A stretch of 64,000 bases of DNA. Source: Mansonella perstans. Lineage: Eukaryota; Nematoda; Chromadorea; Rhabditida; Onchocercidae. The position numbers and the translations under genes are program-made. The stretch covers positions 248,001 through 312,000 of the forward strand of contig JBAMDO010000005.1 in NCBI GenBank assembly GCA_037074765.1, read 5' to 3'. This document shows, in pieces, positions 22,000 through 36,428 of this stretch; position 1 is the stretch's first letter; each line of letters begins with the position of its first letter. Under the pieces are notes generated by a model. It was not told the origin of the DNA. It did no database searches and was given only the letters and a program-made list of their open reading frames with translations.

Positions 22000-24640
22000 C
22001 TGCAAAAAAATTTGATCACAATAGAAGTATACTTTTGAAAACTGATTGGTCAATCCAAAAATACAAACTTGGAGGGTTTTGAATTAGAAATTTTATCTGG
22101 TAAGAGTGATACCTGAATGGTCCTGATTTGATGGCTGAATATTGGTAGAAATAGCAGGTATAAAAAGTTTAATATGGAAGCCATATCGAACTTCATGAAT
22201 TGTGCACAAAGATTGTAAACTGCAAATTCCAGTGCTTACTGCAAGTGTTACAGGCTAACAATTTGGTATTTAGTCTCAAATTTTTAAGAAAAGGTGAGAG
22301 TCTAATTCGAAAACAGTCAGAATGTTGATTAAAAAAATTTTGTGATGTGCGATTCAACGAAATCTTATGTTAATGGGAAGAAACTGAAAAAAAAATTCGA
22401 AAATATCTGAATGAACCGGCGAAAAGAAGTTGTAGTGCTATAATTTATAAATGGTAGGCATGCCGATGTCAGAATGTTGCAGTCTGTTTATATTGACTCG
22501 TCAATAATTTATAAACAGTCTCCTGTGATGTAATTTTGGAATATTCATTGGCTTTTGACACTATTATACAATTCAAATTATAACAAATTACTATGACCTG
22601 GAATTGACAGGTATTTTAATCTGCTGAAAAGATTAAGGCGAAGATAGCGGTTTCACACTTCTAAGTGAACCGAATTCTGAATTTTATCTAAATTCAAGGT
22701 AATTTTTTGATGTGATAAATACTGTACTGTGGAGCTGATGTTACCTCCCTCAATTTATTTGTTATTGAAACTACATTCTTGCCAGTTTCGATGTGGAGCT
22801 ACTAGTATTTGTTCTTCGAAATGCCGTTTAATCCAATCATCGTTAATTAAGCTATTATTTCAGCGTCTATGTTTCAACCAATCGGTTTGGCTGAGACTTT
22901 TCACAGAAATCATGTTCTTTTTATCAGTGATTTATCTTACATCTGCACTATCAAGGCATTATTAACTAACACTTTTTATTGCTGCACGATAATCATGCGA
23001 TCTTAATCAGACATTTGTAATTTCTATCAGCAAAAATCTGAATCACAGTACAGATCTTTTATTAAGCAATGCATCATATACCACTATTATAAAGAAATCG
23101 AAAAAAAATTTTAATTTCTAAAGGATACATTTTTAACCCAGTTACGCTCTATTCAAACTTTTCAAAGAAAACAGCTTGGGAAAGGATTTCGCAAATCTAA
23201 TTGCGTGCAAATTTATGGATAGTGAAATCATGCAACCTGTTAATTATCTAAAATTTAAAAATTCTTCATGAAACAATGACAATTCTTCAGTGTTTGCTAC
23301 GATTTTCGAAAAAGATAGAACTATTGACTTAATCATTGAATGAATTCTGTATTTTGATGTAGTTGAATATTCTGCTATCAGTGATAATAAAAATTAGTGA
23401 ATGGGGAAAATCTTAATACTACCGGTTTTTTTGTATGATAAAAATTCGAAACAAACTTATTGTAATAGTAGTGTTACTCTCCAAATTTCAGTACTCTTTT
23501 TCCTTATGCGATTTTCAAGCATTCCTAAAGAATCAAAAAAAAATCATTGGAATTTAAATTGTATGGTTCCTGAGTTCAGACAGCCAATTCAAATAATGTG
23601 CATTTTCGCCTTGATAAACAATGATGCTGCAGTATAAATTCATCAAACCCAGTAAGGATAGAAAGTGTCTCAGCTGATTTCAAATTCCTAATGGATTTCA
23701 GCAAATGAACTTTTAGCCAGTATACACAAAAAATTTTGGCTAATTAAACTGTAATAAACAACGTATGAGGACTCGCTGCAGAAAAGTACTGTTTCTCTGT
23801 GTTTTGCTTCTTTTTCTTCCCTTTTATGGAAAACTGCAGTCCATTTAATTGAATCACTTCGCCGACAGTTCAGTGCTATAAGTTTTTTGACTTCTAATTT
23901 TCAAAAATCTTGATCTGGAAGATGTTAACTCCCCTGTAGCCTTTTATCGAGATGGTTTTATTGAACAACTTTTGTCCATCCACATTTGTTGTCTTCTTTA
24001 TCTGAATACTTTTTTTTCTACTCTTTTTTCCACCATGAACGATGCATATGATCATGGTTTATTCAAATATCCATCAATATTTATCATTCATTAGATTACT
24101 TTGTTTTGTTTCCACTTTGATAATGAAAGTTTACATTTCAGTACATTCTAGTATATCCAATTATAAATGGATTGGACCTTCTAACGTGTAGTAAAATGTC
24201 ACATAGATTTTCCGGCACTGTTTATTACCAATATTTAGCCATTTATACTTAATTGGTCAAAATTCTGGCCAAAATTTACTCCTATAATTAACACTAGTGT
24301 CGCTTTAATACTCCCTGAAGGAAAAAAAAACTACTATTAGATGAACTTTTTATCCAGAACTTTTGACACTTAGCTTAATATTCAGTTGATGATAGCACGA
24401 CAATTTTAGTTTTATTTTGCTAATGAACTCACCAACGTGCCATGCATAAGCATTCCAGACATAAATTATTACGTTTCATATAATGCTGAAATTTTAGAAA
24501 TGTGCAAGCTAAAAACTCAACGTTTGATTTAAGCGTAAAACAATAAATGCTCAACTTATCGAAATTTATTTGCACTGGGAACCTGATAATGCAAACATTT
24601 GAGATATATGATACTCGCCGCATTGCATGAATTGAGACCT
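22000..24640. other. Gene-poor stretch upstream of the channel gene
   Basis: Contains only short open stretches without good splice partners (for example 22729-22965 on plus, and 26-33 codon pieces on the opposite strand). A signal-peptide exon for the channel should lie here if the gene is intact; I did not find one. Confidence 0.4.
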
Positions 24641-26615
24641 AGTCTAAATAACTGGCTCTTACATTCAAATCATCGCCTCATCTTCCCGACAGTAAACGAG
24701 CTCCAAAACATTATCTCATTTCACGACCACCATAACCAGAATTTCGCGGATTTTATTTACACAACCAAATAGAACATCCCTGTTACAGTTCCTCAACGTC
24801 TTTAACATTTATTCCACACTACCTTTCAAAATATTTTCCTAGCGAGCTCTCCTTATTCTTTCCCAAAACACCAGAACTGCAACTGTTCTAACGATGACCT
24901 CAATATATTTCGCTCGATTGCAACTTCTTTCACTTCCATCTCTCTCACCCAATTTATGCAGTGACCCGATGATGTGAGCGCAAGACAGTAAAACTTCCAC
25001 CGAACTTTGAGCCTATAGCGCAAAACCACTGAGACTTCCTAGAACGGAAATAACAATGTTACAATTTAGGCTAGAGTTAATACAATCTTTGCTTTAAGCT
25101 TCCCACTTCTGTTAGTTCCCAGTTACAACATGGAACAATACCCAGCATCTATGAATTCATTCAAACATGAAAATTTCAGAAATGCTCGAACATCAGGTCT
25201 TAAACGTCTTGCCATCTTAACTGAAAACTTTTTCATTCGACTCGATCAAACACCTGCTCCTTGACAATATCAGCTTTTATATGCTTTATTTTAATCGATG
25301 CACTGGTCAGACCGTCGTAGAAAACCAATTCAGGTACAAGAACGACAAATGCGTGTCAAAATGGAACCTTAAGATTATGCACAAACGTCTTTCAAAAATC
25401 AGCATAAAATAATCATAAAATTCGATTACAAAAAACCTCACTTACTGATAAAACATTCTATTGAAATCCGAATGAAAATCATATCAAAACAACGCGCACA
25501 ACGCGTTTTACAAGTTCATAAAAATTATTGGGGCAAAAAAAAAGTACATATCAAGAATGAGAAAACTTGGCAAAATGATACAAATAAAACGAAGCTGACA
25601 CAACTCACGATGAGGTAAACAAAAGGTATACCTTCCTGGCGCCATTACAATAATGATGCCTTTACCTTGTCTGCTGAGCAAAAAAGGGAAAAATTACATT
25701 CCTTCATGCATTGAAAATGAATACAGCATCGACGTTGCTGATATATAAGAAACACCACAATTAATACCATTTATAATAACAAATTCTTTAAGATTGTCAG
25801 AAACTTGAAGGTATCTTGAAGAGTTACACAATTATTTTGTCCATTAATAGAATTTTCAAAATAAAAAGTCAAATCCTAGTTCAGCAAGCTCGCAGCCTAA
25901 TACCATGCATATCACAAAAATGCTGCAATTCTTTAAATCAAAATAGCTGAAAATTTTAACAAAACTTCACAGCTCATGTCAATAAATGCTTTTTAGAGAA
26001 GCCCATTAGTCATTTCTAAAAGACAATAACAAATCAATTCGATCTAAACAAGAAATAAGAAAAGTTTCCAACAAAATCCTATGGAGATGCACAAGACTCG
26101 AGATGAGTAACAGAAAAAATTCCTTATTATCTATGCACATAGCATACAGGTACATATTACGTTGCAAGCTGTACGCATGATAAGAAAACACTCTGACTAA
26201 TTTCGAGAAAGGAATAATAAAAAATCTCAAGTGAAGATTATTGGGGTTTTGTATAGGGAACAGTTTGTATAACCTGATACGAACCACATTTCCCATATAT
26301 GTTTTACTTTCTCTTCTTCATGATACTATTTCTGCTGTTCTAAAGAAATGTATTATAAGTTACAAAGACAAAATACGGGATGTATAGTTTTAGGTTACGA
26401 CAAACTTGATATACAGCTTTTTAGAGCACAAGGTAACTTACTTCTCTATGTAAATTCAGTAAAGCCCATTCTCCCACACTTATCTCAGAAAATTGCAGCA
26501 AGTTAATTCTGCTGTGTGAAAACCGCATCTCAGTTTCTACGAATAAAGTCGTACTTGAAATTACTCGATATACTGACTCAGAATGAAAAGTGCTTACCAG
26601 AGGCACGGATGGGCC
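24640..26615 (-). other. Probable 3'UTR and downstream region of LDB1
   Basis: From about 24640 rightwards the plus strand becomes poorer in G and richer in A and C, a change from the sequence to its left, and it runs into the LDB1 stop at 26616. A minus-strand AATAAA sits at 24752-24757. That this is a long 3'UTR is inference from composition and position. Confidence 0.35.
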
Positions 26616-29600
26616 TCACGTTTGTTGAGGATCACAAGCAGTAATTGGAGTGTTAACCCCAAGAGGAGCACCACATGCTGCTGATGGAGTAGCGGATGAG
26701 GGAGTTTGGCTTCCTGTATTCACACCCCATCCACCTATCGACGTTAATTCAAAATCTGGCATGTATGCTGAAACAAAGCACTCATATTAAATTTTAAGTC
26801 CACATATAGTTTTGAACACATATCATGCATGCTTGATATACATTAAATGTATTAAATTCTAGAAAGCATACTATACTGAGTTTTGAGAATTCATCAGGCT
26901 TGAATTATATTTTATAATATATTTTTTCTTCGAATCTATACTACCTATCAAAAATACAGTAATATGTGAAAAAAAAAACACAAACTTTGAGGAGGTGGAG
27001 GTCCCCCAATTGCCGACATTGTGGTGGGCATTTGATGGTTCATACCAGGTATTGAGTTCTGCATAGCACTGGGATCGAATTGCGTATTTTCCACTCTAGA
27101 AATAGTTCTCTCATCCTCTTCACCATATTCACCACCCATCATTGAAGGTTCACCCACTACCATAACATCCTGATACTGGAGTGGAAACTGCAACAATTTG
27201 TTGAAATCATAAATTTCGTTAAAATCTAATTCAAATTCACTTCTATTAGCAGAGGAAGAATTTCAACACAGGAAAGAGAGGTTATGAACCGAAACCTACA
27301 CAATGATCTCAAAGACCTTCCAGATATAATAAATGGAAACAAACATGCGAATTCATCGGAAAATTAGCAGCATTTGTTGATGGAGGCGAGTTATTTTTCT
27401 TTTTAGCATTTGATGCTGCACCCGCACCAGTCGCAGCCTTCCTCGTTCGCTTCCGAGGCTTCTTGGAAGTCGGCTCCTCCACCGGTGTCGGTGGTAATAC
27501 ATGAGACGGATTCATGCCACCTGTATTGACAAATGAAAAAGGAAGCGAATAGCACAAAAAAGTATGAAAAACAAACATTATGAATTAAAAGTATCAACCA
27601 CAGTGAAGAAGTTTCAAGCGATCAACTCACCAATTGCATTCATTGCCATTTGTTGTTGCTGTTGATGCTGTTGATACTGCTGCATCTTTGCATGCGCTTG
27701 GAACAAAGTTTGCTTCAAAGACTCTCGCGGCGGAATCTGCAACCAATATAAATTACACTTTAGTAATCCAGAACCAAAAAAAATTGTAGCAGGGAAAGTT
27801 GAAATACAAAATCCACAAAATTTTCTTGGAATACAAATATAACAACTTTAAGCAGAAGTGGATGAGGATTTCATGAAAAAAGCTTACATTGTGCGATTTA
27901 CTTTGACTCATAAGCACTTGCATTGGTTCCAGGATGACACATAACTTTAAATAATTTAGCGTTATCTGGGTCATGCCCGTCCGTGTTATGTTCATTTTCA
28001 GTTTTTCTTGCGTTTCACTATCTTGCAGCTGCAATTAGACTACAAATTTAGTCTTTACAATAAATGCGTAAATTCAATAAAATATAAAAAGACCGTTTAT
28101 AACAGCTCCAATTTCTCATGTAGCAAGAAAATAATTATCGTCATTCCAAATTTTTCATCATAACATTTTACAAGTTTAGAAAACTACTAAAATGCGACAT
28201 ACCATGTTAACATCTCGCAGAACAAATTCTTGGCAATGCCTTAATTCAATGTTCCACTGTCGGATCCTGTAGCCATACGTGTCATCAAACGCGAATTCGC
28301 ACATCAATTTACAGTCAGTATGAACCTAAATTTTGCGAAATCTACAACACCAAGTATGCTTCAATTAACCAAGTATACTGCAGGCAATAAGTGAAACAGT
28401 TGATAACGCCACAAAATCAAAATAAATTTCTCACGCTCTGATACATGAAGTTGTTGTAACCAAGCACGTCCAAGTTAACTGGTCTAATAATGGCGTAGTG
28501 TTCAGATTAAAAAAGTGATGTGAGACATTTACAGCAGAATAATTACGAACGGAAAATAACACTAACTTCGGACAAGACGGGTTTTTCATGTTTTGATACA
28601 AGAAGTACATTATCGCAATCAAGCACAATTGTCCACGGGCCACCTGCCTGCTCGCGAGAAGGTGTTCGGATTACATAAAACATTTCCTTCACTCCACTTT
28701 CAAATATTGACCGAAAATACCTCGGCACCAATAACCGACCAATAGCTAAACTTGCAAGAAACAGAAGTAAATAACTGTAAGTATTTCCAATCGAGTTTAG
28801 AAAACTAAATAGATCTCGGTTCATCACATCAACGATTCTGTCGAAAATTAGCCAAAAAGCAACATACTGTATCGATGATGATGACCAGGTGCTTGGTCGT
28901 CAAACAACAAAAAGCTCATTTTGGCATCATCATCAAAGAATTCATGTGCAAATGCATCCCACCACTGCGCATGGTCCTTTTCCTGAATCTGAAAACCAAA
29001 TATTTGTCTGCATGCAACTTCTGCAGATTTCAGATTTGTTTACAAATTGAAACGTTAGAATGCGCTTAACTACTCGAATATTAAGGCTCTCATAGCCCAC
29101 ACAAAAGGTAAAATAGAACAAATATAGATTTAATATAAGACTGCGCAACACACATTCGAGATAAACGTACCAATCAATAAAAAATTAGAAAACACAGCAC
29201 AAAAAACAGAAGCCGAAAACAAAAATACTTACTCCGCTATTACTGAAAATGAATAATCTCCGATTCATTTCATGTAACCTGAATTCTAATTGCGAGGGAG
29301 GGGGACCTTGCTGATGGTTCGGCATACCCATAGGTGCCACATGCCTATACCTGAAAAAATTAAAATAAGTTGTTGATTTCATCACAGATTTTAAGTTACA
29401 CTACTCTGAGAAACATATTTTGGCTGTAAAGGGTACCGATGATTTCTTATGGATTTCATTTCATGAGGTCCCTAACTCTTGACAAGGAAACCTTCAGCAG
29501 TACATTTCCAAAAAAGGATGAATGAGAACCTCATGATCATATGATTATGCTGTTGTAGATGAGACGGCTGCCCAACAAAAGGACTTTGCGGTGGTTCAGG

Positions 29601-29990
29601 TTCAATAAATTGATGTGGTGGTGGTGCCTGTTGTGCCGGACCAGGCGGTGGGCCGAGTGGTGACGGCTGATATCCTGGTGGTACCGCCTGATAATATTCT
29701 GGTGGCGGAGGAGGTGGTGGCGCACCCATCGAGCCAGTTGATGGCGTATAAACATGATGACTCGACATCGGTCCACCATCATCGTGTAATGGGATCATCC
29801 CATTATGATTATGCATCATTGGCACAGTCTGCATTGCCGACGGTGCTTGGCTACTATCGTACATTCCCTGAACCATTTCCAATTTCGGTTCCACACCACC
29901 GATATCTTTCTTCGAACGCCTAGCACGGGGTCTTGACGTGCCGACAGCTGCGCTTGTCGTACCATTTTCACTGGCTTTTCGTCGTGGCAT
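26616..29990 (-). CDS. ldb-1: LIM-domain-binding protein (LDB1/CLIM), proximal isoform
   Basis: Nuclear adaptor that dimerises and bridges LIM-homeodomain and LMO proteins to enhancers. Minus-strand exons: 29990-29530, 29350-29233, 28988-28868, 28745-28567, 28325-28203, 28028-27888, 27736-27631, 27520-27345, 27187-26986, 26767-26616; every phase agrees, giving 592 residues. The first 153 residues are specific to this start (MPRRKASENG, then His/Pro-rich, with a run of seven Pro). The dimerisation domain covers about 160-400: QWWDAFAHEFFDDDAKMSF, IGRLLVPRYFRSIFESG and LNYLKLCVILEPMQVLMS match LDB1 closely. A basic nuclear-localisation stretch (KKPRKRTRKAA) follows, then the LIM-interaction domain at about 481-512 (DVMVVGEPSMMGGEYGEEDE, RVENTQFD). 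Exon 2 joins in the same phase to a different set of 5' exons at 38401-40437. Confidence 0.95.
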
Positions 29991-31088
29991 CGGCCCGCTT
30001 CTCAAGCTAAATGCTTTGCTGCTGAAGTTTTGATCTGCAGTATACTGTCCTCACCGTATACTCATTTCCATACACATCACTGTTCGGAACAACTGATAAG
30101 CAAATTGGGGTACCGAAATTCAAAAAGATGCACCAAAAAATGCCACATCAACCTTCAAAAACCAAACTCCAACACTGGAATCGATCCCAATAATGGAGTC
30201 TCAATAATTATGCACCTTCTTTTTCTTTCTGAAAATGAATCAGTGTCGCCAACTTTAATCGCAAAAGATTCATTATTACGCTATACTTAAAATACCTGAA
30301 CTACTGAACAAAGAAGATGCACGGTACCAAAAAAGAATGATAAGGAAAGTGCTATCGACACTGAGGAACGAATATCAATGAACCTTCAAAAATAGTCATA
30401 TGAATAAACATTAAATTAGTCATGAATAAACTTCGAATCCTCTAAAGTTGATGATAATAAAATGTCATTCCTACATTCTTGTCATTCAATAATTTCAACA
30501 GTTAGTTGCATGATAAATAACGTAGTAAAATGGGAACTGAAAACCTTACTACAGGTTATAAAGAATCACATACTTACCAACATTACAAATTCCATCTAAT
30601 GACTATCCCTTATATGAAATGGTACCACATTCTGCTATTTTTTAATCTTATGATGTCATTAGTAAATAAAATCTGTTGATAAATTACAAGAAGCTGATGA
30701 AATGTGAGCTTTTTTTCCGCCCTGAACCATATTTACTAATCAGACAAAAAGAATAATGTATTGGGCATACAAACAAATAGCAGAGTTGTACAAGTACAAG
30801 CTGAATAACAAAGCTCATTGATCACGAGGTTAAACAACAACAACCTCAAATTCAGATAAAAAAAAAAGGTGTGATAAGCGTGTAAGTCACACATAATGCT
30901 AAATTTACTCCGTTTCCAGTGCTGTGTGAAAAATTTCAAGCATGCAGTTAAAAAAATCATTGTAGTCAGATCGCTTTTTATGGTTCTTATCCGAAGATAA
31001 TATGCTCAAATATATCATCAAATTTAACTCACTCAATCTTATTCCATTCATCCTATCCTTGCTAATATATCTAATTATGATCTGTTGT

Positions 31089-31153
31089 TGTTGTTTTTTT
31101 TTTTTTTTTTTTTTTTTTTTATTTTTTTTTTTATTTTTTTTATTTTTTTTTTT
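31089..31153. repeat. Long T-rich tract
   Basis: Nearly pure T for about 65 nt, broken by a few single A. It lies within the LDB1 intron. Confidence 0.9.
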
Positions 31154-31683
31154 CAACTGTTACTTAAACTAAATGAATAATTTATAGTTAAAGGGATTGT
31201 AGAGAAATATTAATATATTGCATCCTTCCTATATAAAATTCCATTATAGCTAGAAAAGATAAGCAGAGTATTATGAGATCAAACATACTTCAAAATTTTC
31301 ATGAACAAGATTCATGCATGTACCTGATAGGTCATCAATAAATTAAAAATGTCCTTTTAGGTCAAGTACTCAATCCGAACCAGTTTTTAAATTATCAAAA
31401 ATTCGTCGTGTATGAACTGTGCACCATTCATTGAACATGGAAGCATATAAGAGAGAATTGTTTCTCGATGAGCAAACATGATAAGCATGACAAAACGGGG
31501 ATGGGCACTAAGAGTGTACGCGACCCGTTTTCAAATAAAAAAGGGATAAGGATTCGATCCAAAGCTTGCGAGCTAATCAGCATAATCGCATAATCAATAA
31601 ATGTGTGCAGCTCAGAGTAGTTAGGCATGTGGAGAAAGAGGAGAAATGGTTGAAAAGGAAGGAGATAAGGAGACAACACACAG

Positions 31684-31710
31684 CTATCTATCTATCTATC
31701 TATCTATCTT
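31684..31710. repeat. (TATC)n microsatellite
   Basis: About six tandem TATC units in the LDB1 intron. Confidence 0.9.
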
Positions 31711-33117
31711 TCCTCTCGGCCAGCAGCTGTAACACCTCATCATCATCACAAACCAAACCTCGCTACATCAACTTTCCACACCAAAACACAACAAACCATG
31801 TACAATCGTTTTTTTTTTTTTTTTTTTTTTCACCACTATTCATCTTAACGTATCATCATCACGTATAAACGTATCATCTTCACGTATAATGCATGTTACA
31901 ACTATATACGTTATACGTTATAGATTATATTACAAACTTTTCATTAACAAAGGCCGAAACAGTTACGAGTGCAATGATAAAAGGAAGGTCAAACCATCCG
32001 TCCAATACACGATGACAAAGGCTGGGCGATATTCTCCGATGGCAGAAAATTTGATGAAGTAGGATCAGTTTTTCTGAAGACAATAAATGGAAGGGATGTC
32101 TGATGTAGATATCTATCAAAGAGATAACTGTAAACTCCAGAAGAATTTGGATTATTCATCTCATCAAAAACCTAAGACATCCCTAATTCATCCGATTTCT
32201 ACAACACTCACGAATCTCATTCTCTAATAATTTCCTGTAACAATACATCTATTTCACATTTAAAGAACCAAACCCAAGAATATATGAATTATTGCCTAGG
32301 ATGTAAATAAATAGGAGTAATGCCTGCGAGAAAAACGCTACGTGGGAATGTAATAGCTAATAAAAGCTAATTCAAACGTCAAGAATTAGCATCAGAAATC
32401 ATTTCGATGCTGAAACGACAATATCTATGTCGTTTTGCAAAAGTTTTTGGAGAACTGATCCTAGGGGAGATTGAGTTTACAAATCACTAACTTAATGGTT
32501 TATAATAAATCCCTAATCAAACCATCACAGCAGTGGTAGAACGCTCAAAGTTGGGATGTTGTTATAACTATTACAGATGTATACTAACTTAAAGAGAAAT
32601 GAGACTTTCCAAGTCAATGACATAGTCTCAATTGCTGGCTGATAACGGCCATAAGTTCTCATAAATACGTCATAAGGCTATTTCTACGTTTAATTGCATA
32701 TTTTTTTTACCATTTTCTTAAGATTTATCTTTGAATGAATGTAAAAAAATACCAATCCAAATAAGATTAGGCATTAAACTGAATTGCACAACACATTCAA
32801 ATATGTAAAACTTCACCACCAAAAAAAAAAAAAAAGAAATTGTCAAATAATTTGAAATTGAATGCTCACAAATGATGCTGGTAAAATTTTAGATATTACA
32901 GAATCCATTAATTTCAACCAAAAAATTTATAGAACATGCACAGCACACTAAATCCTTTGGATTTTATAACGAATTACATGGCATAATTTTGTGTGGAATA
33001 TTCTATCGTTAGTAAAAGACAATGATTACCGATAGCATATAAAAACATTGAAAGGGTTAAATAAAATTGTTTTTAAATTGAAATTTAGCGCTGCTGCAGT
33101 TTTCTTTCCAATGCACG

Positions 33118-33140
33118 GCACTGCACTGCACTGCACTGCA
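33118..33140. repeat. (GCACT)n pentamer repeat
   Basis: About 4.5 exact copies of GCACT in the LDB1 intron. Confidence 0.9.
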
Positions 33141-33810
33141 TGGTACTCTTATATTACACCTAATTGTTGCTGCATTACAATTCACTATTACCTTCTGTTC
33201 GTTCATTTATTGTACTAAAAAATGATTGAAGGATGATGTGCTTATGTGATGATCATTAATGGAAATGTTACTGATTAACAATGATAAATGCATTGTTACT
33301 TCAATTAAATAATGCAACTTTTAAGAAGAATGAATGAAATTGGCATTGCTTAACAATGTTAAGTGAAATTATAATATGATGTAGTTGTTATAGTATTATA
33401 TCATGGGGTTATTTAAAATCAAAAGAAGGTAAACGACTAAAAAGAACTGAAAAAGAACACTTCGAAAAATAATGACTATTGTAAAAGTTCTACACCGTAA
33501 ATACGAACAGCCTGCGCAAAAAACCGGTCAATGATAGAAGACCTACATACAAATATATATGGACATACATGCATCGAGACATGATGGATATGGTAGCATA
33601 TATATACATGGAAGAAGGACAAACAAAAAGGAGTCTAACAGTAATAGCGTTGTAGCAACACTGAAACAGTTTTCTTTTTTTTTTTAACGATGATGATGCC
33701 AAGGAAAGGTTACGATGACAATATGGCATGTATGTTTTGTTGGTTGTAATAGTATGTAGTATGTTGTTTGCTTCATTCACTGCAGAAAGAGACCATTCAC
33801 TGAGCATAAA

Positions 33811-33868
33811 CTACTATTACTACTACTACTACTACTACTACTACAACAACTACAACTACTACTACTAC
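33811..33868. repeat. (CTA/CAA)n trinucleotide repeat
   Basis: Tandem CTA units with interspersed CAA. Read as plus-strand protein it gives a Tyr/Asn run, which is a repeat artefact. Confidence 0.9.
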
Positions 33869-35802
33869 AATGCAGCCGTATCGTTAGAAAGTAAGAAACC
33901 TGTCTTACAACTATTTCCGTGGTTGATGCACTCTTCCGTTCATTTATCATTCATCTCATGCTACCGATACTGTTGTTTATCAGTTGCTTTTAAACACGGA
34001 TAACTTAACATTGTACAAAAATTCTTAAAATGGCCAAAAAATATTTAGCCGTTGAATATACATGCTAAAATTACAAGTCCCTATAACTTACCGCAACAGT
34101 AGCAGGGTATGACTAGAAAGATAATGAATGAGTGATGAGCAACAGCGCTTTACTAGTGCGTGCTCTGGTGTGTATACAGGTAATATGTAGGTTATGCGTA
34201 CATGTCATAAGGGAAACGGGGTTATGAAGAGAAGGAAAGGAAGGACACAGAGCAAATCTCTTTCCAAACATCACTACAGAGATCTTTCATTATTGTCATG
34301 CTACCTACTACTGAAGATATCTATTGTGGGAAAACTGGAAAACAGGTACAAAACCATATTATTTAATGCTATCTAACAGAAGTACTGTAAAAGTTTATAT
34401 CACCGATCTTTACTGCAGTCTGATAATTGTCGCGCAAGCTCGTAATCTTTTGTAGGTAGCCGACTATTTTCAGCAGACCACCGTTGAATTAGGATAGTGA
34501 ATAGAAGACGATGGTAAAGACGGTGAAAGTTATGGTGATAGAGGCACCTCTACACCTTTGCCGTCACGGGTAACCAAAAATAGTCACTCCGCGGGACCGA
34601 TACTTGCTCCCACACAGCAACAATACCGCTTTGACTGCTTATATGTCTGTAAAACCCCTCAGTTCCAGAATCATAGGCACCATACTGGCGACAGGCAAAT
34701 CACCGTCCGACTCTTAGTACTTGCACCAAAAATCAGAACTTTATTCTCATGTTGTAAGTACGATATGCTGCTTGACATCTGATAAAAGTACTTTAATGAA
34801 GAATTACAATATCTGTATAGCAAACTAGTGCTGCTTCCTCAAAAACTACTTTTAAAAGGTTTATGTTTTTAACCAGAAAGCCTAGATCATTGACAAAGAC
34901 TATAATCTTTCTAATTAATGTTAACTTTTCCCTAATAGACTTAAAAAATTGACTTATGATGCTGTTTAGAAGTCATTAATAGAAGTAAAATTTCAAATCA
35001 TATATTTGATAGAGAATTTTAATTATTGATATAATAAAAGCTTTAGCTTGATAAGTGATTGAAAATATGATTAGACAAACAATGATTGAATAACTAGAAT
35101 GAAAATGATATGACCAAAATGTACTGTTGTGAAGTAAGTGAGAGAAACTAGAACATGCATAACAAGATTCAATGTCTTGAAAATAATTTGCCACCTGCCT
35201 TGTTAAATGTTTACTTTTAACTTTTTCACAATATTCAAACATAATGCATCTTTTGTATCATTTCTTACTTCAGAACTTTTAAAATTTTTCCAACTAATCG
35301 CATTTTTTTTTTCTTTTTTTTTTTTTTTATGCTATAATTGTTAAGTTGAAAAGTTAAGAAAGTATAAGGAATGAATGCAATAAAGAAAGGCCAATTTAGA
35401 AATAGTATAGCATGCCTTTTAGAAGATTACATGCATATATTAGTATCAATATTTATAAATATAAATAAGATGAATAGTATGTATAATTGTTAATTCTATC
35501 GTAATGAATAGGCATGATAGATATTATAAGGCTTGAAAGGCTAAATGGACAACCACTTTGCTAGGCTTTGACCACTGTGATAAAAAAAAAAAAAAAAAAA
35601 ATGGAAAATGAAAATGCTTGTAAAGCTACTGAAAAAGCATTATTAAGATAGTGTTTGAACGATGAGATAAATGAGAAAGTTGAAGCAAGTGGGTGGATGA
35701 ATGGATTATTCACGGCAATGCTTTACGTTTTTGGGTGACATTTGGAATGTTGCCTGGAAGGTCGGCCGTATGAACTGGCATATTGTACGAATAGATGTGT
35801 GA

Positions 35803-35807
35803 ATAGA

Positions 35808-35840
<33 letters not shown>

Positions 35841-35862
35841 ATGTATATGTATATGTATGTGT

Positions 35863-35893
<31 letters not shown>

Positions 35894-35895
35894 CA
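35803..35895. repeat. (GT)n microsatellite with TA interruptions
   Basis: About 90 nt of GT and GTAT units. All overlapping open frames of alternating Cys/Val or His/Thr come from it. Confidence 0.95.
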
Positions 35896-36042
35896 TGTGT
35901 GTCTAGCTTCACCAATATATTGTGTAATGTGCACGCGTATACTACATTATTAGATAGGCTGGCTCATCGAGCAATGAGAAAAGAAAAGGTCGTTAATTGA
36001 GGGGGTTAGAGAGTACGAGAGATATGACATATATTAATATAG

Positions 36043-36067
36043 GAGATAGATAGACAGACAGACAGAG
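36043..36067. repeat. (GATA)(CAGA)n short tetranucleotide repeat
   Basis: A few GATA units run into CAGA units, in the LDB1 intron. Confidence 0.8.
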
Positions 36068-36244
36068 AGGCAGCGTATATTGGACAATGACCAGCATAAT
36101 GGTGATAGGTGAGGAAGAAACAAAAAGAGATGGATGGAGAATTTTACCTTATGAGCAACTTTCATTCAATGCATCGTACCATTCTGTCGCTCCTTCTCCA
36201 GCTTGGCACTAGCAAAGCCAACAGCGAAACAATGCAATTGCTCA

Positions 36245-36428
36245 CGCATATACACAAAAACACACACATATATATATATATATATACAAACGTACACATA
36301 CAAACATACACATACAAACATACACATACATACATACACATACATACATACACATACACACATACACATACACACATGCACACACACACATATATATAAA
36401 CATATATATATATATACACACACATAAA
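36245..36428. repeat. (CA)n / (CATA)n / (TA)n microsatellite block
   Basis: About 180 nt of CACA, CATACA and TATA units in the LDB1 intron, on the opposite register to the GT block at 35803-35895 (CA here, GT there). Confidence 0.95.

Noticed and set aside
22729..22965. 78-codon plus-strand open frame
   Set aside because: No splice context, no recognisable family, and the opposite strand is equally open in pieces.
29537..29923. Open frames of 81 (minus) and 102 (plus) codons in the LDB1 region
   Set aside because: They are other-frame readings of the proximal LDB1 first exon, whose Pro/His/Gln-rich codons leave neighbouring frames open.
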